A DNA stretch of 64,000 bases. Source: Nonlabens dokdonensis DSW-6 (GTDB lineage: Bacteria > Bacteroidota > Bacteroidia > Flavobacteriales > Flavobacteriaceae). Below are positions 26,936 to 37,561 of the stretch, one piece after another (position 1 is the first letter of the stretch; the number at the start of each line of letters is the position of its first letter). The notes under the pieces are model-generated. The model saw only the letters and a list, made by a program, of their open reading frames with translations, had not been told where the DNA came from and did no database searches. Location of the stretch: NCBI RefSeq assembly GCF_000332115.1, contig NC_020156.1, positions 2,419,501 through 2,483,500 on the forward strand, read 5' to 3'. Made by a program: the position numbers and the translations under genes.

Positions 26936-26958
26936 GAAAATGCTTTTAAATCAAATTC
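26936..26958 (+). repeat. Second copy of the duplicated rnhB 5' end
   Basis: Contains the ATG used by the intact rnhB frame (26940). Confidence 0.85.
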
Positions 26959-27539
26959 ATAAAAATATAATAGAATGTGGTACAGATGAGGCTGGTCGTG
27001 GCTGTTTATCTGGTCCAGTTACTGCGGCGGCTGTCATATTGCCGCAAGATTTTGAATCGGTATTGTTAGATGATAGTAAGAAGCTTTCGCGAAAGCGGAG
27101 ATACGAACTTAGAACTTTGATAGAGGAGCAAGCGCTGGATTATCATGTATCGCACGTGATGATGGAAAAGATAGACGAAATCAATATTTTACAGGCGAGT
27201 ATTCTTGCCATGCATCAAGCGATCGATGGGTTGAAAATACGTCCAGAGCATATCGCCGTTGACGGTAATAAATTTAATCCTTACAAGGATATTCCTGCGA
27301 CGACTGTAATAAAAGGTGACGGAAAATACTTGCATATTGCGGCAGCTTCAGTTCTTGCTAAAACTTATCGAGATGATTTTATGTCTCGTATAGCTGTAGA
27401 ACATCCTGAATATGACTGGGAGAATAATCAAGGATACCCAACAAGAAAACATCGTGCTGCGATAAGAAAATATGGTGCAACACCATATCATCGCACCACT
27501 TTTAAATTACTTCCTACACAGTTAAAATTAGATGTATAA
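26940..27539 (+). CDS. rnhB: Ribonuclease HII
   Basis: Removes RNA from RNA-DNA hybrids and single ribonucleotides from DNA. The 199 residues include the signature GTDEAGRGCLSGPVTAAAVI (catalytic Asp-Glu), LDDSKKLSRKRR, AVDGNKF and ASVLAKTYRDDFM. Normal length. The 5' end is duplicated 119 bp upstream beside a good -7 box, so the gene may now be expressed from a displaced promoter. A 14-nt palindrome core at 27083-27096 encodes LSRKR in the conserved region. Confidence 0.95.
   Translation: MLLNQIHKNIIECGTDEAGRGCLSGPVTAAAVILPQDFESVLLDDSKKLSRKRRYELRTLIEEQALDYHVSHVMMEKIDEINILQASILAMHQAIDGLKIRPEHIAVDGNKFNPYKDIPATTVIKGDGKYLHIAAASVLAKTYRDDFMSRIAVEHPEYDWENNQGYPTRKHRAAIRKYGATPYHRTTFKLLPTQLKLDV
27083..27096. 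repeat. 16-bp palindrome, near copy (14-nt core)
   Basis: GCTTTCGCGAAAGC with an A in place of the left outer C. In rnhB, read in the third frame as LSRKR. Confidence 0.85.
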
Positions 27540-27594
27540 GTAGTTGTTTATTTTAAGGATTAGAGAAAGTAACTTATTACTTTTGTGGTTTAAA

Positions 27595-30036
27595 ATGAAT
27601 TCAATGCGTCCACTTTTTTCCGTTATTCTAATTGCTTTAACTTTATGGAGTTGTGAAGAAAATCCTGGAGTAAATAAGGATTTGATCAATCGCATTCCTA
27701 CTGATTCTAAAATTATTATTCATACTGATGACCTGAATGATTTAGGTCAACTCATAAAAGGTAATCAATGGTATGAGCAGTTAGATGGGTTGTCAAGACT
27801 AGAAGAGATAGAGAAAGCCAGCTCTTTTCTCAGTAATTATGACGTTGATGAGGAATCATTGATCGCTTTAAGTATAGAAGGCAAGAATGAAGTAGTTATC
27901 ACACTCATCACAGCACCTATAGAACAACGTGTAGACTCCACTAAAGTAAATACTACTATAGACTACAATAACGCCAAAATCAATAAGCACGCTACTGATG
28001 CGCAGACGTATTACTCTTTAAATCACAATGGAGCACACCTTGCCAGTAGTTCTAGATTAGTGATTGAGAGTTTGATAAGAAGAAATATTGACGACTATAT
28101 CTTTGACGACGGATTTAAAGAAATCTATAAACGAACTAATAACGGCACTACATTTTACGTAAAAGCAAGTGAGAAAAAATGGCTGGAACAGTTTTTATTA
28201 GGTAGAAATATAAACGATAATGGCAACCACGCTTTATGGTATCAACTGGAATTAAGACCATCTGACAGTCATTTTCAAATGGATGGAGTTATCACTTATA
28301 AGGATAGTCTGAAAATGGACCACGACTTGTACAATCAAATCAAAGCGGTCGAAAATCAGATTCAAGAAATTGCGCCTACAAGTTTAAATATTTTAAAATC
28401 TGTTACTTATAAAAATCCTACTCAATTAATAGATAACCTAAAACGATTCCACAGCAAAGAAATTAAAATAGGAACGCAATTACAGGACATACTTGATAAC
28501 ACCCAAGAGATGACCGAAATTGCTCTGGAGAAAACTCAAGCTTTAGTTTTTACACTGAAACCTTATGAAGCGATATTTTTAAATTTAGATAGTCTTTCGA
28601 CTGCAAAGTTTACCTATCGTGATCAAACCGTTTATGAACTGGATGAGCCTATTAAAACTAGTGACTTAAAACCATTAATTCAAGCAAAAGAATATCGATT
28701 TGTCACTGTTTTAGGTCAGCATTTAATATTGTCTAGTAGTCCTACTGCTCCAGAAGAGTTCATTTCAAATTTCCAAAATAACACGGTGCTTGGAAAGCAA
28801 GATTGGTGGCAGGAAGCTATGAAAGATATGAGCAGTAGCAGTAGCTTATTAAAAATAACCAGCACTAAAGAATTAAAACGTACCGCAGAGACAGCGAGCA
28901 GTGATGATGTAAAGTTGATTAATAAAATCAATGAAAGCGAGTATCCTTTATTGATTAGTCAGTTTGTACATGAAGATGAGTATGCGCATTATCATTTTGT
29001 CATTCCGCAGGTAAATAGTGCATCGACTGGGCAAATGGTAAGCCAGATAGGAACCTATAAATCACCTACTAAAATTATTACAGGTCCCTTTTTATTTCCA
29101 AATCATCTGAATAAAAAACACGACGTGGCTTTTCAAGATGAAAGTTTTAAACTTCACCTTTTGAGCGATACAGGTAAAAAACTATGGAGCAAAGCCCTTG
29201 ATGGACCTATTTTAGGAGCCATAGAAGTTACTGATGCCTATAAAAACGGCCGTAAGCAAATGGTGCTTACCACAACTAAATCCCTTTATTTCATTGACAG
29301 AAACGGAAAGGATGTCAACACCTATCCTAAAACATTTAAAGATCCTATCACTCAGCCTGTAAGTGTTTTTGATTATGATAAAAAACGCAATTATCGTTTT
29401 CTAGTAACACAAAATAATCAGTTGACCATGTTTGATAGAGATGGAAAGGAAGTAAAAGGGTTTCAGTATAAAAAAGGAGCTGCAATTACTTCACAGCCTA
29501 AACATTTTAGAGTAGGAACAAAGGATTATATCGCTTTCGCGAAAGCGGATCAGACACTATCTATTTTGAATAGAACAGGAAAACCTAGAACTACAATCAA
29601 TGAGAAAATTGATCTGAAAAGTGAGCTGTTTTCCCATAAGAATAAAGTTGTTGCTCTAACGGCTAAAGGTGACTATATTGAGATTAATTTAGGAACAGGG
29701 AAACTTAAAACCGTTACTACTTACGGTGAAGAATGTTTGCTGAGTGCAAGCGATAAAACAGTAGTGATCCAGTATAATAACGACTTAATTATAAATGGAG
29801 AAGAGCATGATTTACCATACGGTAGCTACTTACCTGCTCAGGTTTCTCATTTAAAAAGTGGTGATTTTATTCACCTAGTGGAAACAGGAGAAAACCGCGT
29901 TTACATATTTGATCGTAAAGGAGAGATTTTACCTTATTTTCCAGTATATGGGAAAACTAAAAGCGAGGTGGCGCAATCTAAAAGTCGCTACTTGACCACA
30001 TTAGATGGTGACGACATTATAATTTATAAATGGTAA
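27595..30036 (+). CDS. Large lipoprotein of unknown function
   Basis: About 813 residues. The start at 27595 is preferred since it yields a lipoprotein signal (FSVILIALTLWSCEENPG). The upstream extension lies over a -7 box TACTTTTG (27578-27585). The first 450 residues are alpha/beta (LINRIPTDSKIIIHTDDLNDL). The C-terminal half has propeller-like repeats (GAIEVTDAYKNGRKQMVLTT, SLYFIDRNGKDVNTYP, QLTMFDRDGKEVKGF). It follows rnhB and precedes a PH-domain protein gene. The palindrome at 29532-29547 encodes AFAKA. No function is proposed. Confidence 0.75.
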   Translation: MNSMRPLFSVILIALTLWSCEENPGVNKDLINRIPTDSKIIIHTDDLNDLGQLIKGNQWYEQLDGLSRLEEIEKASSFLSNYDVDEESLIALSIEGKNEVVITLITAPIEQRVDSTKVNTTIDYNNAKINKHATDAQTYYSLNHNGAHLASSSRLVIESLIRRNIDDYIFDDGFKEIYKRTNNGTTFYVKASEKKWLEQFLLGRNINDNGNHALWYQLELRPSDSHFQMDGVITYKDSLKMDHDLYNQIKAVENQIQEIAPTSLNILKSVTYKNPTQLIDNLKRFHSKEIKIGTQLQDILDNTQEMTEIALEKTQALVFTLKPYEAIFLNLDSLSTAKFTYRDQTVYELDEPIKTSDLKPLIQAKEYRFVTVLGQHLILSSSPTAPEEFISNFQNNTVLGKQDWWQEAMKDMSSSSSLLKITSTKELKRTAETASSDDVKLINKINESEYPLLISQFVHEDEYAHYHFVIPQVNSASTGQMVSQIGTYKSPTKIITGPFLFPNHLNKKHDVAFQDESFKLHLLSDTGKKLWSKALDGPILGAIEVTDAYKNGRKQMVLTTTKSLYFIDRNGKDVNTYPKTFKDPITQPVSVFDYDKKRNYRFLVTQNNQLTMFDRDGKEVKGFQYKKGAAITSQPKHFRVGTKDYIAFAKADQTLSILNRTGKPRTTINEKIDLKSELFSHKNKVVALTAKGDYIEINLGTGKLKTVTTYGEECLLSASDKTVVIQYNNDLIINGEEHDLPYGSYLPAQVSHLKSGDFIHLVETGENRVYIFDRKGEILPYFPVYGKTKSEVAQSKSRYLTTLDGDDIIIYKW
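29532..29547. repeat. 16-bp palindrome copy 8 (exact)
   Basis: In frame as AFAKA (context YIAFAKADQ) in the large lipoprotein gene, inside a propeller-like repeat. Confidence 0.95.
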
Positions 30037-30054
30037 TGATTAAAATCATATAAA

Positions 30055-30489
30055 ATGAAATTCAACAGTCGTAAAGATCCATTGTTCCAGCTAGTGACTT
30101 TTGGTGTAAGTATGATTTTGTGTGTGGTGGTTTTTATGAGAATAACCTCTGATACACCTTTGTTTGGAGCATTTTTATTGGGTGATATTGTAGGTGTTCT
30201 AGTCGTTGCTTATTTGTTATGGGTCTATTTTGATACTAGTTATGAATTAACAGAGACGTCGCTCAAGTACAAAAGTGGTTTGATAAGAGGCTCGATCTCA
30301 ACAGATAGTATAAGAAAAGTTATAAAAGGCAAAAGCTTATGGTCTGGTATTAAACCTGCTACTGCTAGAAAAGGCTTGATAATAAAATACAAAGACTTTC
30401 AAGAAATATATATAAGTCCAGAAACAAATGATTCATTTGTAGAAAAGTTATTAGAGTTTAATAAAGATGTTGAGATTACTACTCCATAA
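30055..30489 (+). CDS. Bacterial PH-like domain membrane protein
   Basis: A 144-residue protein with two N-terminal transmembrane helices (LVTFGVSMILCVVVFM and GDIVGVLVVAYLLWVYF) and a C-terminal bacterial PH-like domain (YELTETSLKYKSGLIRGSIS, then KGLIIKYKDFQEIYISPE). It resembles the bPH_4 family, whose role is unknown. It is 18 bp downstream of the large lipoprotein gene and probably cotranscribed. Confidence 0.8.
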   Translation: MKFNSRKDPLFQLVTFGVSMILCVVVFMRITSDTPLFGAFLLGDIVGVLVVAYLLWVYFDTSYELTETSLKYKSGLIRGSISTDSIRKVIKGKSLWSGIKPATARKGLIIKYKDFQEIYISPETNDSFVEKLLEFNKDVEITTP

Positions 30490-30508
30490 TAGTTACACTA
30501 TATAATGG

Positions 30509-31603
30509 TTAAGAAACATTTGTATCTGTGGCAAATTCAATCTCAAACTGATCAATAATTTCTTGAACACATTTTTCAGATGCCGCAAATAAGTCGGTGT
30601 CTGTGTAGTTTTTGTAACTTTCTCTATAGGGTGCAAATTGGTCTTCTGCATAGACATTAGGTAGTTGAGGATGCACATAATACTGTTTACAGACAGACCT
30701 TGTATTTCCTAAAGCTTCGGCGGCAGTATCGTAACCTTGTAAAATATTCTTTTCTCTTTCTTTAGCAGTTTTCGGTTCAGGAAGTTCAACCATTTTTAAG
30801 AAAAATTCTCTAGTTGCGCCCCATGTTCTAAAATCCTTTGCGCTGAAAATATCTCCTGCGATCTCATGCATGTACTCGTTAATCATCGTGCTATCTATAG
30901 AATGATGATCTCCTTTCTCGTCAAGATATTGAAATAATTCCCATCCTGGAATCCCTTCACATTCTTGAATTAATTCTACTAACTCAGGATCGTCTATAGT
31001 TGTATTTTGAGACACACCTTTCTTACCGGTAAATGAGAATTGGATTTTATTGTTACTATCGTCTACATGCTTCATTCTTAAGGTGGAGAGTCCGTAAGTT
31101 TTGTTCTTGTCTGCATAATATTGATTTCCTACTCTTATGTAGGTTTCATCCATGATGGATAAAACTAAAGCCAGACATTTTTCTTTGGTCATTCGATCTT
31201 GATCAAGATCTTGATGCAGTCTTTTTCTAATTTTAGGTAACGCTTTCGCGAAAGCGGACATTTTAAAAAACTTAGTTTGATTGCGCAGTAGCGACCAAAT
31301 GTCATGATATAAATAGACTTTTCTTCCTTTTTCATCGCGGCCTACTACCTGAAGGTGTCCATTAGGGATTTTACTTATCCTTACTTTTTCCCATGCTGGA
31401 GGAATCACCAAAGACTTGATGCGTTTTAATTGATTTTTATCACTTAACCTTGTTTTATTATCTATTAGATAAGTAAAACCTCTTCCGTATTTTTTGCGGT
31501 GTATGGATAGATGTTGATCTTGAATATATACAAGATCTGCTAGATGTGCTGCTGCTTCTGGTTCAGTCAGACATTCTTCAATTTGTTGAGCAGTTAGAGT
31601 CAT
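30509..31603 (-). CDS. DNA topoisomerase IB (poxvirus type)
   Basis: About 364 residues. It relaxes supercoils by transient 3'-phosphotyrosine linkage. The N-terminal domain contains IHRKKYGRGFTYLIDNK and IPPAWEKVRISK. The catalytic domain has YADKNKTYGLSTLRMKHV, FTGKKGVSQN, the DFRTWGATREFF motif and the active-site tyrosine region NTRSVCKQYYVHP. Chosen start MTLTAQQIEECL. The palindrome at 31241-31256 encodes AFAKA. Confidence 0.93.
   Translation of the reverse strand: MTLTAQQIEECLTEPEAAAHLADLVYIQDQHLSIHRKKYGRGFTYLIDNKTRLSDKNQLKRIKSLVIPPAWEKVRISKIPNGHLQVVGRDEKGRKVYLYHDIWSLLRNQTKFFKMSAFAKALPKIRKRLHQDLDQDRMTKEKCLALVLSIMDETYIRVGNQYYADKNKTYGLSTLRMKHVDDSNNKIQFSFTGKKGVSQNTTIDDPELVELIQECEGIPGWELFQYLDEKGDHHSIDSTMINEYMHEIAGDIFSAKDFRTWGATREFFLKMVELPEPKTAKEREKNILQGYDTAAEALGNTRSVCKQYYVHPQLPNVYAEDQFAPYRESYKNYTDTDLFAASEKCVQEIIDQFEIEFATDTNVS
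31241..31256. repeat. 16-bp palindrome copy 9 (exact)
   Basis: In frame as AFAKA (context KMSAFAKALPK) in the topoisomerase IB gene. Confidence 0.95.
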
Positions 31604-31735
31604 ACTCAAAAGTAATAGCAAAGCAAAAAGAAATTACTTAAGGAAACTCTAATTAGTAAATCATTAATTCAAGTTTATAAATCAAATGCAATAGTAAATT
31701 TTTCTTTGTCAAATAATTAAGAATTATTGAAATAA

Positions 31736-33256
<1,521 letters not shown>

Positions 33257-33259
33257 ACT

Positions 33260-33874
33260 ATGAAAATTATTTGCATAGGTCGCAATTATACCGATCATAT
33301 AAAAGAACTCGCAAACGAGCGTCCAGAAGATCCAGTTGTTTTCTTGAAACCAGATACTTCTATATTGTTACACAAACAACCGTTTTTCATTCCGCCATGG
33401 AGTGATGACGTGCACCATGAGGTAGAAGTGGTTGTGAAAATTAATCGTATAGGAAAACATATCGATCAGAAATTTGCTCATAAGTATTATGATGAGATCG
33501 GTTTAGGAATTGATTTTACTGCGAGAGATTTACAACAAAAATTAAAATCTAAAGGTTTGCCATGGGAAAAAGCTAAAGCATTTGACGGTGCTGCTGTTGT
33601 TTCTAGAGATTTTATTGATAAAAAAGAATTACCAGCATTAGACGCTTTGGATTTTCAACTATTTAAAAATGACCAGCTACAGCAAGATGGGAATACGTCC
33701 CTGATGCTTTGGAAAATTGATGAAATCATTGCTTACGTATCTCAGTACTTTACTCTTAAAATAGGAGACTTAATATTTACAGGAACGCCAGCTGGTGTTT
33801 CTAGAGTAGAAGAGAACGACGTATTGAAAGGAGTTCTCAACGGTCAAGAAATGTTTGAAATCAAGGTCAAATGA
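33260..33874 (+). CDS. Fumarylacetoacetate hydrolase (FAH) family protein
   Basis: A 204-residue enzyme of the FAH family, hydrolases and decarboxylases/tautomerases acting on beta-diketo acids such as oxaloacetate or acylpyruvates. Visible motifs: ICIGRNYTDHIKEL, FLKPDTSIL, the metal ligands in HHEVEVVVKI, GIDFTARDLQ and FTGTPAGVSRVEENDVL. The ATG is 3 bp after guaB, and its stop overlaps the HPt gene by 4 bp, so coupling is likely. Substrate not determinable. Confidence 0.9.
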   Translation: MKIICIGRNYTDHIKELANERPEDPVVFLKPDTSILLHKQPFFIPPWSDDVHHEVEVVVKINRIGKHIDQKFAHKYYDEIGLGIDFTARDLQQKLKSKGLPWEKAKAFDGAAVVSRDFIDKKELPALDALDFQLFKNDQLQQDGNTSLMLWKIDEIIAYVSQYFTLKIGDLIFTGTPAGVSRVEENDVLKGVLNGQEMFEIKVK

Positions 33875-34206
33875 AAAAAATGACCTACGATTTATCTCAA
33901 ATCAAAAATATTTCTGATAACGATCCTGATTTTATAAAAATGATGGTGGATACTTTCGTTAAAGAAATGCCTGTCGATTTAGAAAGACTTGCAGCCGCAG
34001 TTGTGGAAGAAGACAGAGTAAACGTTCATCGCTTTGCTCACAAGATGAAACCTTCATTAGAATTATTTGGATTGAAAAGTCATGAGCATGCTCACAATCT
34101 TGAGATATGGGGTAAAGAAGACATTCAAAAAGATATCAATGAAGATTTTATGATACTACATCAAGAATTAGAAAATACTCTTATAGAACTCAAAAGAGAT
34201 TTTTAG
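33871..34206 (+). CDS. Orphan histidine phosphotransfer (HPt) protein
   Basis: A 111-residue single-domain HPt protein, a relay intermediate for hybrid histidine kinases. The phospho-acceptor region is HRFAHKMKPSLELFG, with H57 in AHKMK. The rest is helical (FIKMMVDTFVKEMPVDLERL and LENTLIELKRDF). Its ATG overlaps the FAH stop, and the next gene, cinA, starts at the base after its own stop. No kinase or receiver lies nearby, so its partners are elsewhere. Confidence 0.85.
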   Translation: MKKMTYDLSQIKNISDNDPDFIKMMVDTFVKEMPVDLERLAAAVVEEDRVNVHRFAHKMKPSLELFGLKSHEHAHNLEIWGKEDIQKDINEDFMILHQELENTLIELKRDF

Positions 34207-35463
34207 ATGAAGGCAACTATTATAACCATTGGTGACGAGATTCTGATAGGTCAAATCGTCGACACAAATTCTGCGTGGATGGCGCAAGAATTAAATAAGA
34301 TAGGTGTTCACGTATTTGAAATTATAACTATTAATGACGACAAGGATCATATTCTATCCGCTTTCGCGAAAGCGGAATCACAATCAGACATCGTGCTGAT
34401 AACTGGCGGTTTAGGACCTACAAAAGACGATGTTACCAAGGCGACTATTTGTGAATATTTTGATGATGAGCTGGTTTTAGATCAGCAAGTATTGGAGCAT
34501 GTGACGCAGTTATTTGCTAAGTATGTAAAAGATCCTATGGTAGATATGAATAAGGCTCAAGCACTTATTCCTTCAAAAGCTGAGGTGATAAAAAACAGTT
34601 ATGGAACAGCTCCAGGAATGTGGCTGGAACGTAATGATGTGGTTTTTGTTTCTATGCCTGGAGTTCCCTTTGAAATGAAGGAAATCATGACTAATGGTGT
34701 TATTCCTAGAATTCTGACGAATCCTGATTTACCATATATTCATCATAGAACGATTCTCACTGCTGGACAAGGAGAAAGTACTATTGCAACTCGTATAGAA
34801 AACTGGGAAAACCAGCTGCCTAGCCATATCAAACTGGCTTATCTACCTAGTTTAGGAACGGTGCGCTTGCGCTTGTCAACTTTTGGGACAGATAAGAGTA
34901 TCGTAGAAAAAGAAGTAGACGACCAGATCAAAGAACTTTATACATTAATCACCGACATTATTGTAGGAGAAAGTAACAACGAAAGTCTTGTTGATCAAGT
35001 TAGTCGATTATTTAAAGAGCAAAATAAAACACTTGCTACGGCCGAGAGCTGTACCGGTGGGAAAATTGCCAATTTAATCACAGAGATTCCAGGAGCTTCT
35101 GCTTTTTTTAAAGGCAGCACAATTACGTATGCAACTCAGTCTAAGATTGATATTTTAGGTGTTGATGAAGCGCTTATTACTGAGCATTCTGTCGTTAGCG
35201 AGCAAGTTGCCGAAGCGATGGCTGTTGCAGCAAAGAAAAAATTTAAATCAGATTATGCAATTGCTACCACAGGAAATGCTGGTCCATCAAAAGGCGATAG
35301 TGATGCCACAGTAGGAACTGTTTTTATAGGAGTTGCTACTGAAAGTGAGAGTTTTGCAATGAAGTTTATGATGGGAAATCATCGAGAACGAGTGATTCAA
35401 AAGACGGTAAATAAGTCTTTTGAGCTCTTGCAAAAAGAATTATTAAAAAAGCCTGCAATTTAG
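34207..35463 (+). CDS. cinA: CinA family competence/damage-inducible protein
   Basis: 418 residues. The N-terminal molybdopterin-binding-like domain (IITIGDEILIGQIVDTNS, ITGGLGPTKDDVTK, GMPG-type PGVPFEMKEIM) is followed by the C-terminal nicotinamide-nucleotide amidase domain (LATAESCTGGKIANLITEIPGAS, YATQSKIDILGV, IATTGNAGPSKGDSDATVGTV). Family members act in pyridine nucleotide salvage (NMN deamidation) and some in competence. The palindrome at 34359-34374 encodes AFAKA. Confidence 0.94.
   Translation: MKATIITIGDEILIGQIVDTNSAWMAQELNKIGVHVFEIITINDDKDHILSAFAKAESQSDIVLITGGLGPTKDDVTKATICEYFDDELVLDQQVLEHVTQLFAKYVKDPMVDMNKAQALIPSKAEVIKNSYGTAPGMWLERNDVVFVSMPGVPFEMKEIMTNGVIPRILTNPDLPYIHHRTILTAGQGESTIATRIENWENQLPSHIKLAYLPSLGTVRLRLSTFGTDKSIVEKEVDDQIKELYTLITDIIVGESNNESLVDQVSRLFKEQNKTLATAESCTGGKIANLITEIPGASAFFKGSTITYATQSKIDILGVDEALITEHSVVSEQVAEAMAVAAKKKFKSDYAIATTGNAGPSKGDSDATVGTVFIGVATESESFAMKFMMGNHRERVIQKTVNKSFELLQKELLKKPAI
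34359..34374. repeat. 16-bp palindrome copy 10 (exact)
   Basis: In frame as AFAKA (context LSAFAKAES) in cinA. Confidence 0.95.
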
Positions 35464-35522
35464 GCTTGTGAGATCAAATTAATTATCGTTATTTTGCATT
35501 CCGATTTTAAACAACAATAATC

Positions 35523-35762
35523 ATGTCTCGAGTTTGTGAACTTACTGGAAAAAAAGCGATGACAGGAAACAATGTTTCCTTTTCTATGAATAAGACGAAG
35601 CGTAGATTTAACGTAAACTTATTTAAGAAGAAATTCTATTTACCAGAAGAAGATAAGTGGGTTACTTTGAAGGTGTCTGCTAGAGCAATAAAAAACGTCA
35701 ATAAAAAAGGAATTACTCAAGTAGTAAAAGAAGCTCGTCAAAAGGGCTACCTAACTAAGTAA
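35523..35762 (+). CDS. rpmB: 50S ribosomal protein L28
   Basis: 79 residues beginning MSRVCELTGKKAMTGNNVS, a typical full-length bL28 with the basic TKRRFNVNL segment. First of the rpmB-rpmG-DUF4295 block, spaced by 20 bp and 7 bp, that is conserved in Bacteroidota. Confidence 0.97.
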   Translation: MSRVCELTGKKAMTGNNVSFSMNKTKRRFNVNLFKKKFYLPEEDKWVTLKVSARAIKNVNKKGITQVVKEARQKGYLTK

Positions 35763-35782
35763 TTTTCTAAAAGTTATATAAG

Positions 35783-35968
35783 ATGGCAAAAAGTAAAGGA
35801 AATAGAATACAAGTGATTCTTCAATGTACAGAGCACAAAGAATCTGGAATGCCAGGAATGTCTCGTTACATTACTACAAAAAATAAAAAAAATACGCCAG
35901 ATCGTCTTGAACTTAAAAAATTCAATCCGGTTTTAAAGCGTATGACTGTTCATAAAGAAATTAAATAA
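35783..35968 (+). CDS. rpmG: 50S ribosomal protein L33
   Basis: 61 residues, [20 protein letters not shown] ... [20 protein letters not shown]. Only one Cys of the zinc-ribbon pairs remains, so this is the C-minus form of bL33 that does not need zinc. Confidence 0.97.
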   Translation: MAKSKGNRIQVILQCTEHKESGMPGMSRYITTKNKKNTPDRLELKKFNPVLKRMTVHKEIK

Positions 35969-35975
35969 TTAAGAC

Positions 35976-36128
35976 ATGGCAAAGAAATCCATCGCATCCC
36001 TTCAAACGGGAAATGTAAGATTAACAAAGGCAATAAAAATGGTAAAGTCTCCTAAAACTGGAGCTTATACATTTGTAAGTGCTATCATGGCGCCAGATCA
36101 AGTAAACGACTTTTTGAATAAAAAATAA
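35976..36128 (+). CDS. DUF4295 small basic protein
   Basis: 50 residues, MAKKSIASLQTGNVRLTKAI ... MAPDQVNDFLNKK. DUF4295 proteins are encoded directly downstream of rpmG across Bacteroidota, suggesting a ribosome-associated role, not established. It is 7 bp after rpmG and followed by a strong terminator. Confidence 0.93.
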   Translation: MAKKSIASLQTGNVRLTKAIKMVKSPKTGAYTFVSAIMAPDQVNDFLNKK

Positions 36129-36526
36129 GTTGATTAATTAGAACGTAAAAAACGTCTTGCCTTATCGCAAGACGTTTTTTTATGCACTTATTTTTGAAAA
36201 ATGTAGTACAAAATACACGCTTCGATAAGTGATAGCTAGTTCCTATAATTATCAAGAATATGCTCATAATTTCTCAATTCGTCATTCTAGAAAACTTGGG
36301 ATGAGGTTCTAGATTCATAGAAAAGAAAGCCAGTTCTAAATTTATATGGAATCTGCTGATTGTTTTTCTGAGCTTTCATTTTAGTTTACCGCATGTTCTT
36401 CGATAGGATGGTAATGTAGATTTATTTTATTTTTCGTTTTGTTTTTGTTCTTATCTCGCCTTAAACTCATTCCATAGTCGTTATCAACTTTAACTTTCCT
36501 ATTTTTGTATTTATTCCAATTAAACC
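36129..36526 (+). other. 398-bp gene-free region before ftsY
   Basis: Holds the terminator of the ribosomal-protein block (36147-36181) and, near its end, a -7 box TATTTTTG (36500-36507) for ftsY. The middle 300 bp show no ORF, repeat or recognisable RNA. Confidence 0.6.
36147..36181 (+). terminator. Rho-independent terminator after DUF4295
   Basis: AAAACGTCTTGC ... GCAAGACGTTTTTTT, 18 bp past the stop codon. Confidence 0.9.
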
Positions 36527-37480
36527 ATGAGTTTTTTTAAAAAAATATTTTCAAAAGAAAAAAAAGAAACCTTAGATAAAGGACTAGAAAAGTCTAAATC
36601 AAGTTTCTTTGACAAGTTAGGTAAAGCTGTTGCGGGAAAATCTACCGTAGATGCAGATGTTCTTGATGATCTTGAAGATGTACTTATATCCAGTGACGTA
36701 GGTGTAGCCACTACTGTAAAAATAATTGACCGTATTGAAGAACGTGTTGCGAGAGATAAATACTTAGGTACTTCTGAGCTTGATGCCATTCTACGAGAAG
36801 AAATCGCAGGATTGATGAGTGAGGTGAACCATGGCAACGCTACGGAGTTTACAATTCCTGAAATTGACGGGCCGTATGTGATTATGATCGTAGGAGTGAA
36901 CGGCGTCGGTAAAACAACTACAATAGGTAAACTAGCACATCAACTTAAAAAGGCAGGTAAAAAAGTAGTTTTAGGTGCTGGAGATACCTTTAGAGCCGCA
37001 GCGGTAGATCAGTTAGATATTTGGGCAAACCGTGTAGGTGTAGAGATTGTAAAACAAGCCATGGGAAGCGATCCAGCCAGTGTAGCTTTTGACACTTTAC
37101 AAAGCGCTGTAGCTCAAAATGCTGACGTAGTTCTTCTCGATACTGCAGGTCGCTTACACAACAAAGTTAATTTGATGAATGAGTTGTCTAAGATCAAAAG
37201 AGTGATGCAAAAAGTCATTCCTAACGCACCTCACGACGTAATGTTAGTTCTTGACGGCTCTACTGGACAAAACGCTTTTGAACAAGCAAAGCAGTTTACC
37301 GCGACTACAGAAGTAACTAGTCTAGCAGTCACAAAACTAGACGGTACTGCAAAAGGTGGCGTAGTCATCGGTATTTCTGATCAATTTCAGATTCCAGTTA
37401 GATATATAGGTGTAGGTGAAGGAATTGAGGACTTGCAAGTTTTTAATAAAGTCGAGTTTGTAGACAGTTTTTTTAATTAG
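36527..37480 (+). CDS. ftsY: Signal recognition particle receptor FtsY
   Basis: 317 residues. A GTPase that docks SRP-ribosome complexes at the inner membrane. N-terminal basic segment (MSFFKKIFSKEKKETLDKG), the N domain, then the NG GTPase: MIVGVNGVGKTTTIGKLA (G1), GAGDTFRAAAVDQL, VLLDTAGRLHNKVNLM (G3), VTKLDGTAKGG (G4) and GVGEGIEDLQVF. No long acidic A domain, as usual in Bacteroidota. Monocistronic, with a terminator after it. Confidence 0.97.
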   Translation: MSFFKKIFSKEKKETLDKGLEKSKSSFFDKLGKAVAGKSTVDADVLDDLEDVLISSDVGVATTVKIIDRIEERVARDKYLGTSELDAILREEIAGLMSEVNHGNATEFTIPEIDGPYVIMIVGVNGVGKTTTIGKLAHQLKKAGKKVVLGAGDTFRAAAVDQLDIWANRVGVEIVKQAMGSDPASVAFDTLQSAVAQNADVVLLDTAGRLHNKVNLMNELSKIKRVMQKVIPNAPHDVMLVLDGSTGQNAFEQAKQFTATTEVTSLAVTKLDGTAKGGVVIGISDQFQIPVRYIGVGEGIEDLQVFNKVEFVDSFFN

Positions 37481-37502
37481 AACCTACTTCATAGTAAATT
37501 TA

Positions 37503-37542
37503 AACTCTCGCAGATAGCTTATTATATCTGCGAGAGTTTTAT
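37503..37542 (+). terminator. Rho-independent terminator after ftsY
   Basis: AAACTCTCGCAGATA ... TATCTGCGAGAGTTTT, a 15-bp stem followed by a short T-rich stretch. Confidence 0.85.
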
Positions 37543-37561
37543 TTTTAGGGAAATTTAATTC

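Noticed and set aside
36182..36499. Possible tRNA or small RNA upstream of ftsY
   Set aside because: No cloverleaf, T-loop consensus or conserved hairpin could be found by eye.
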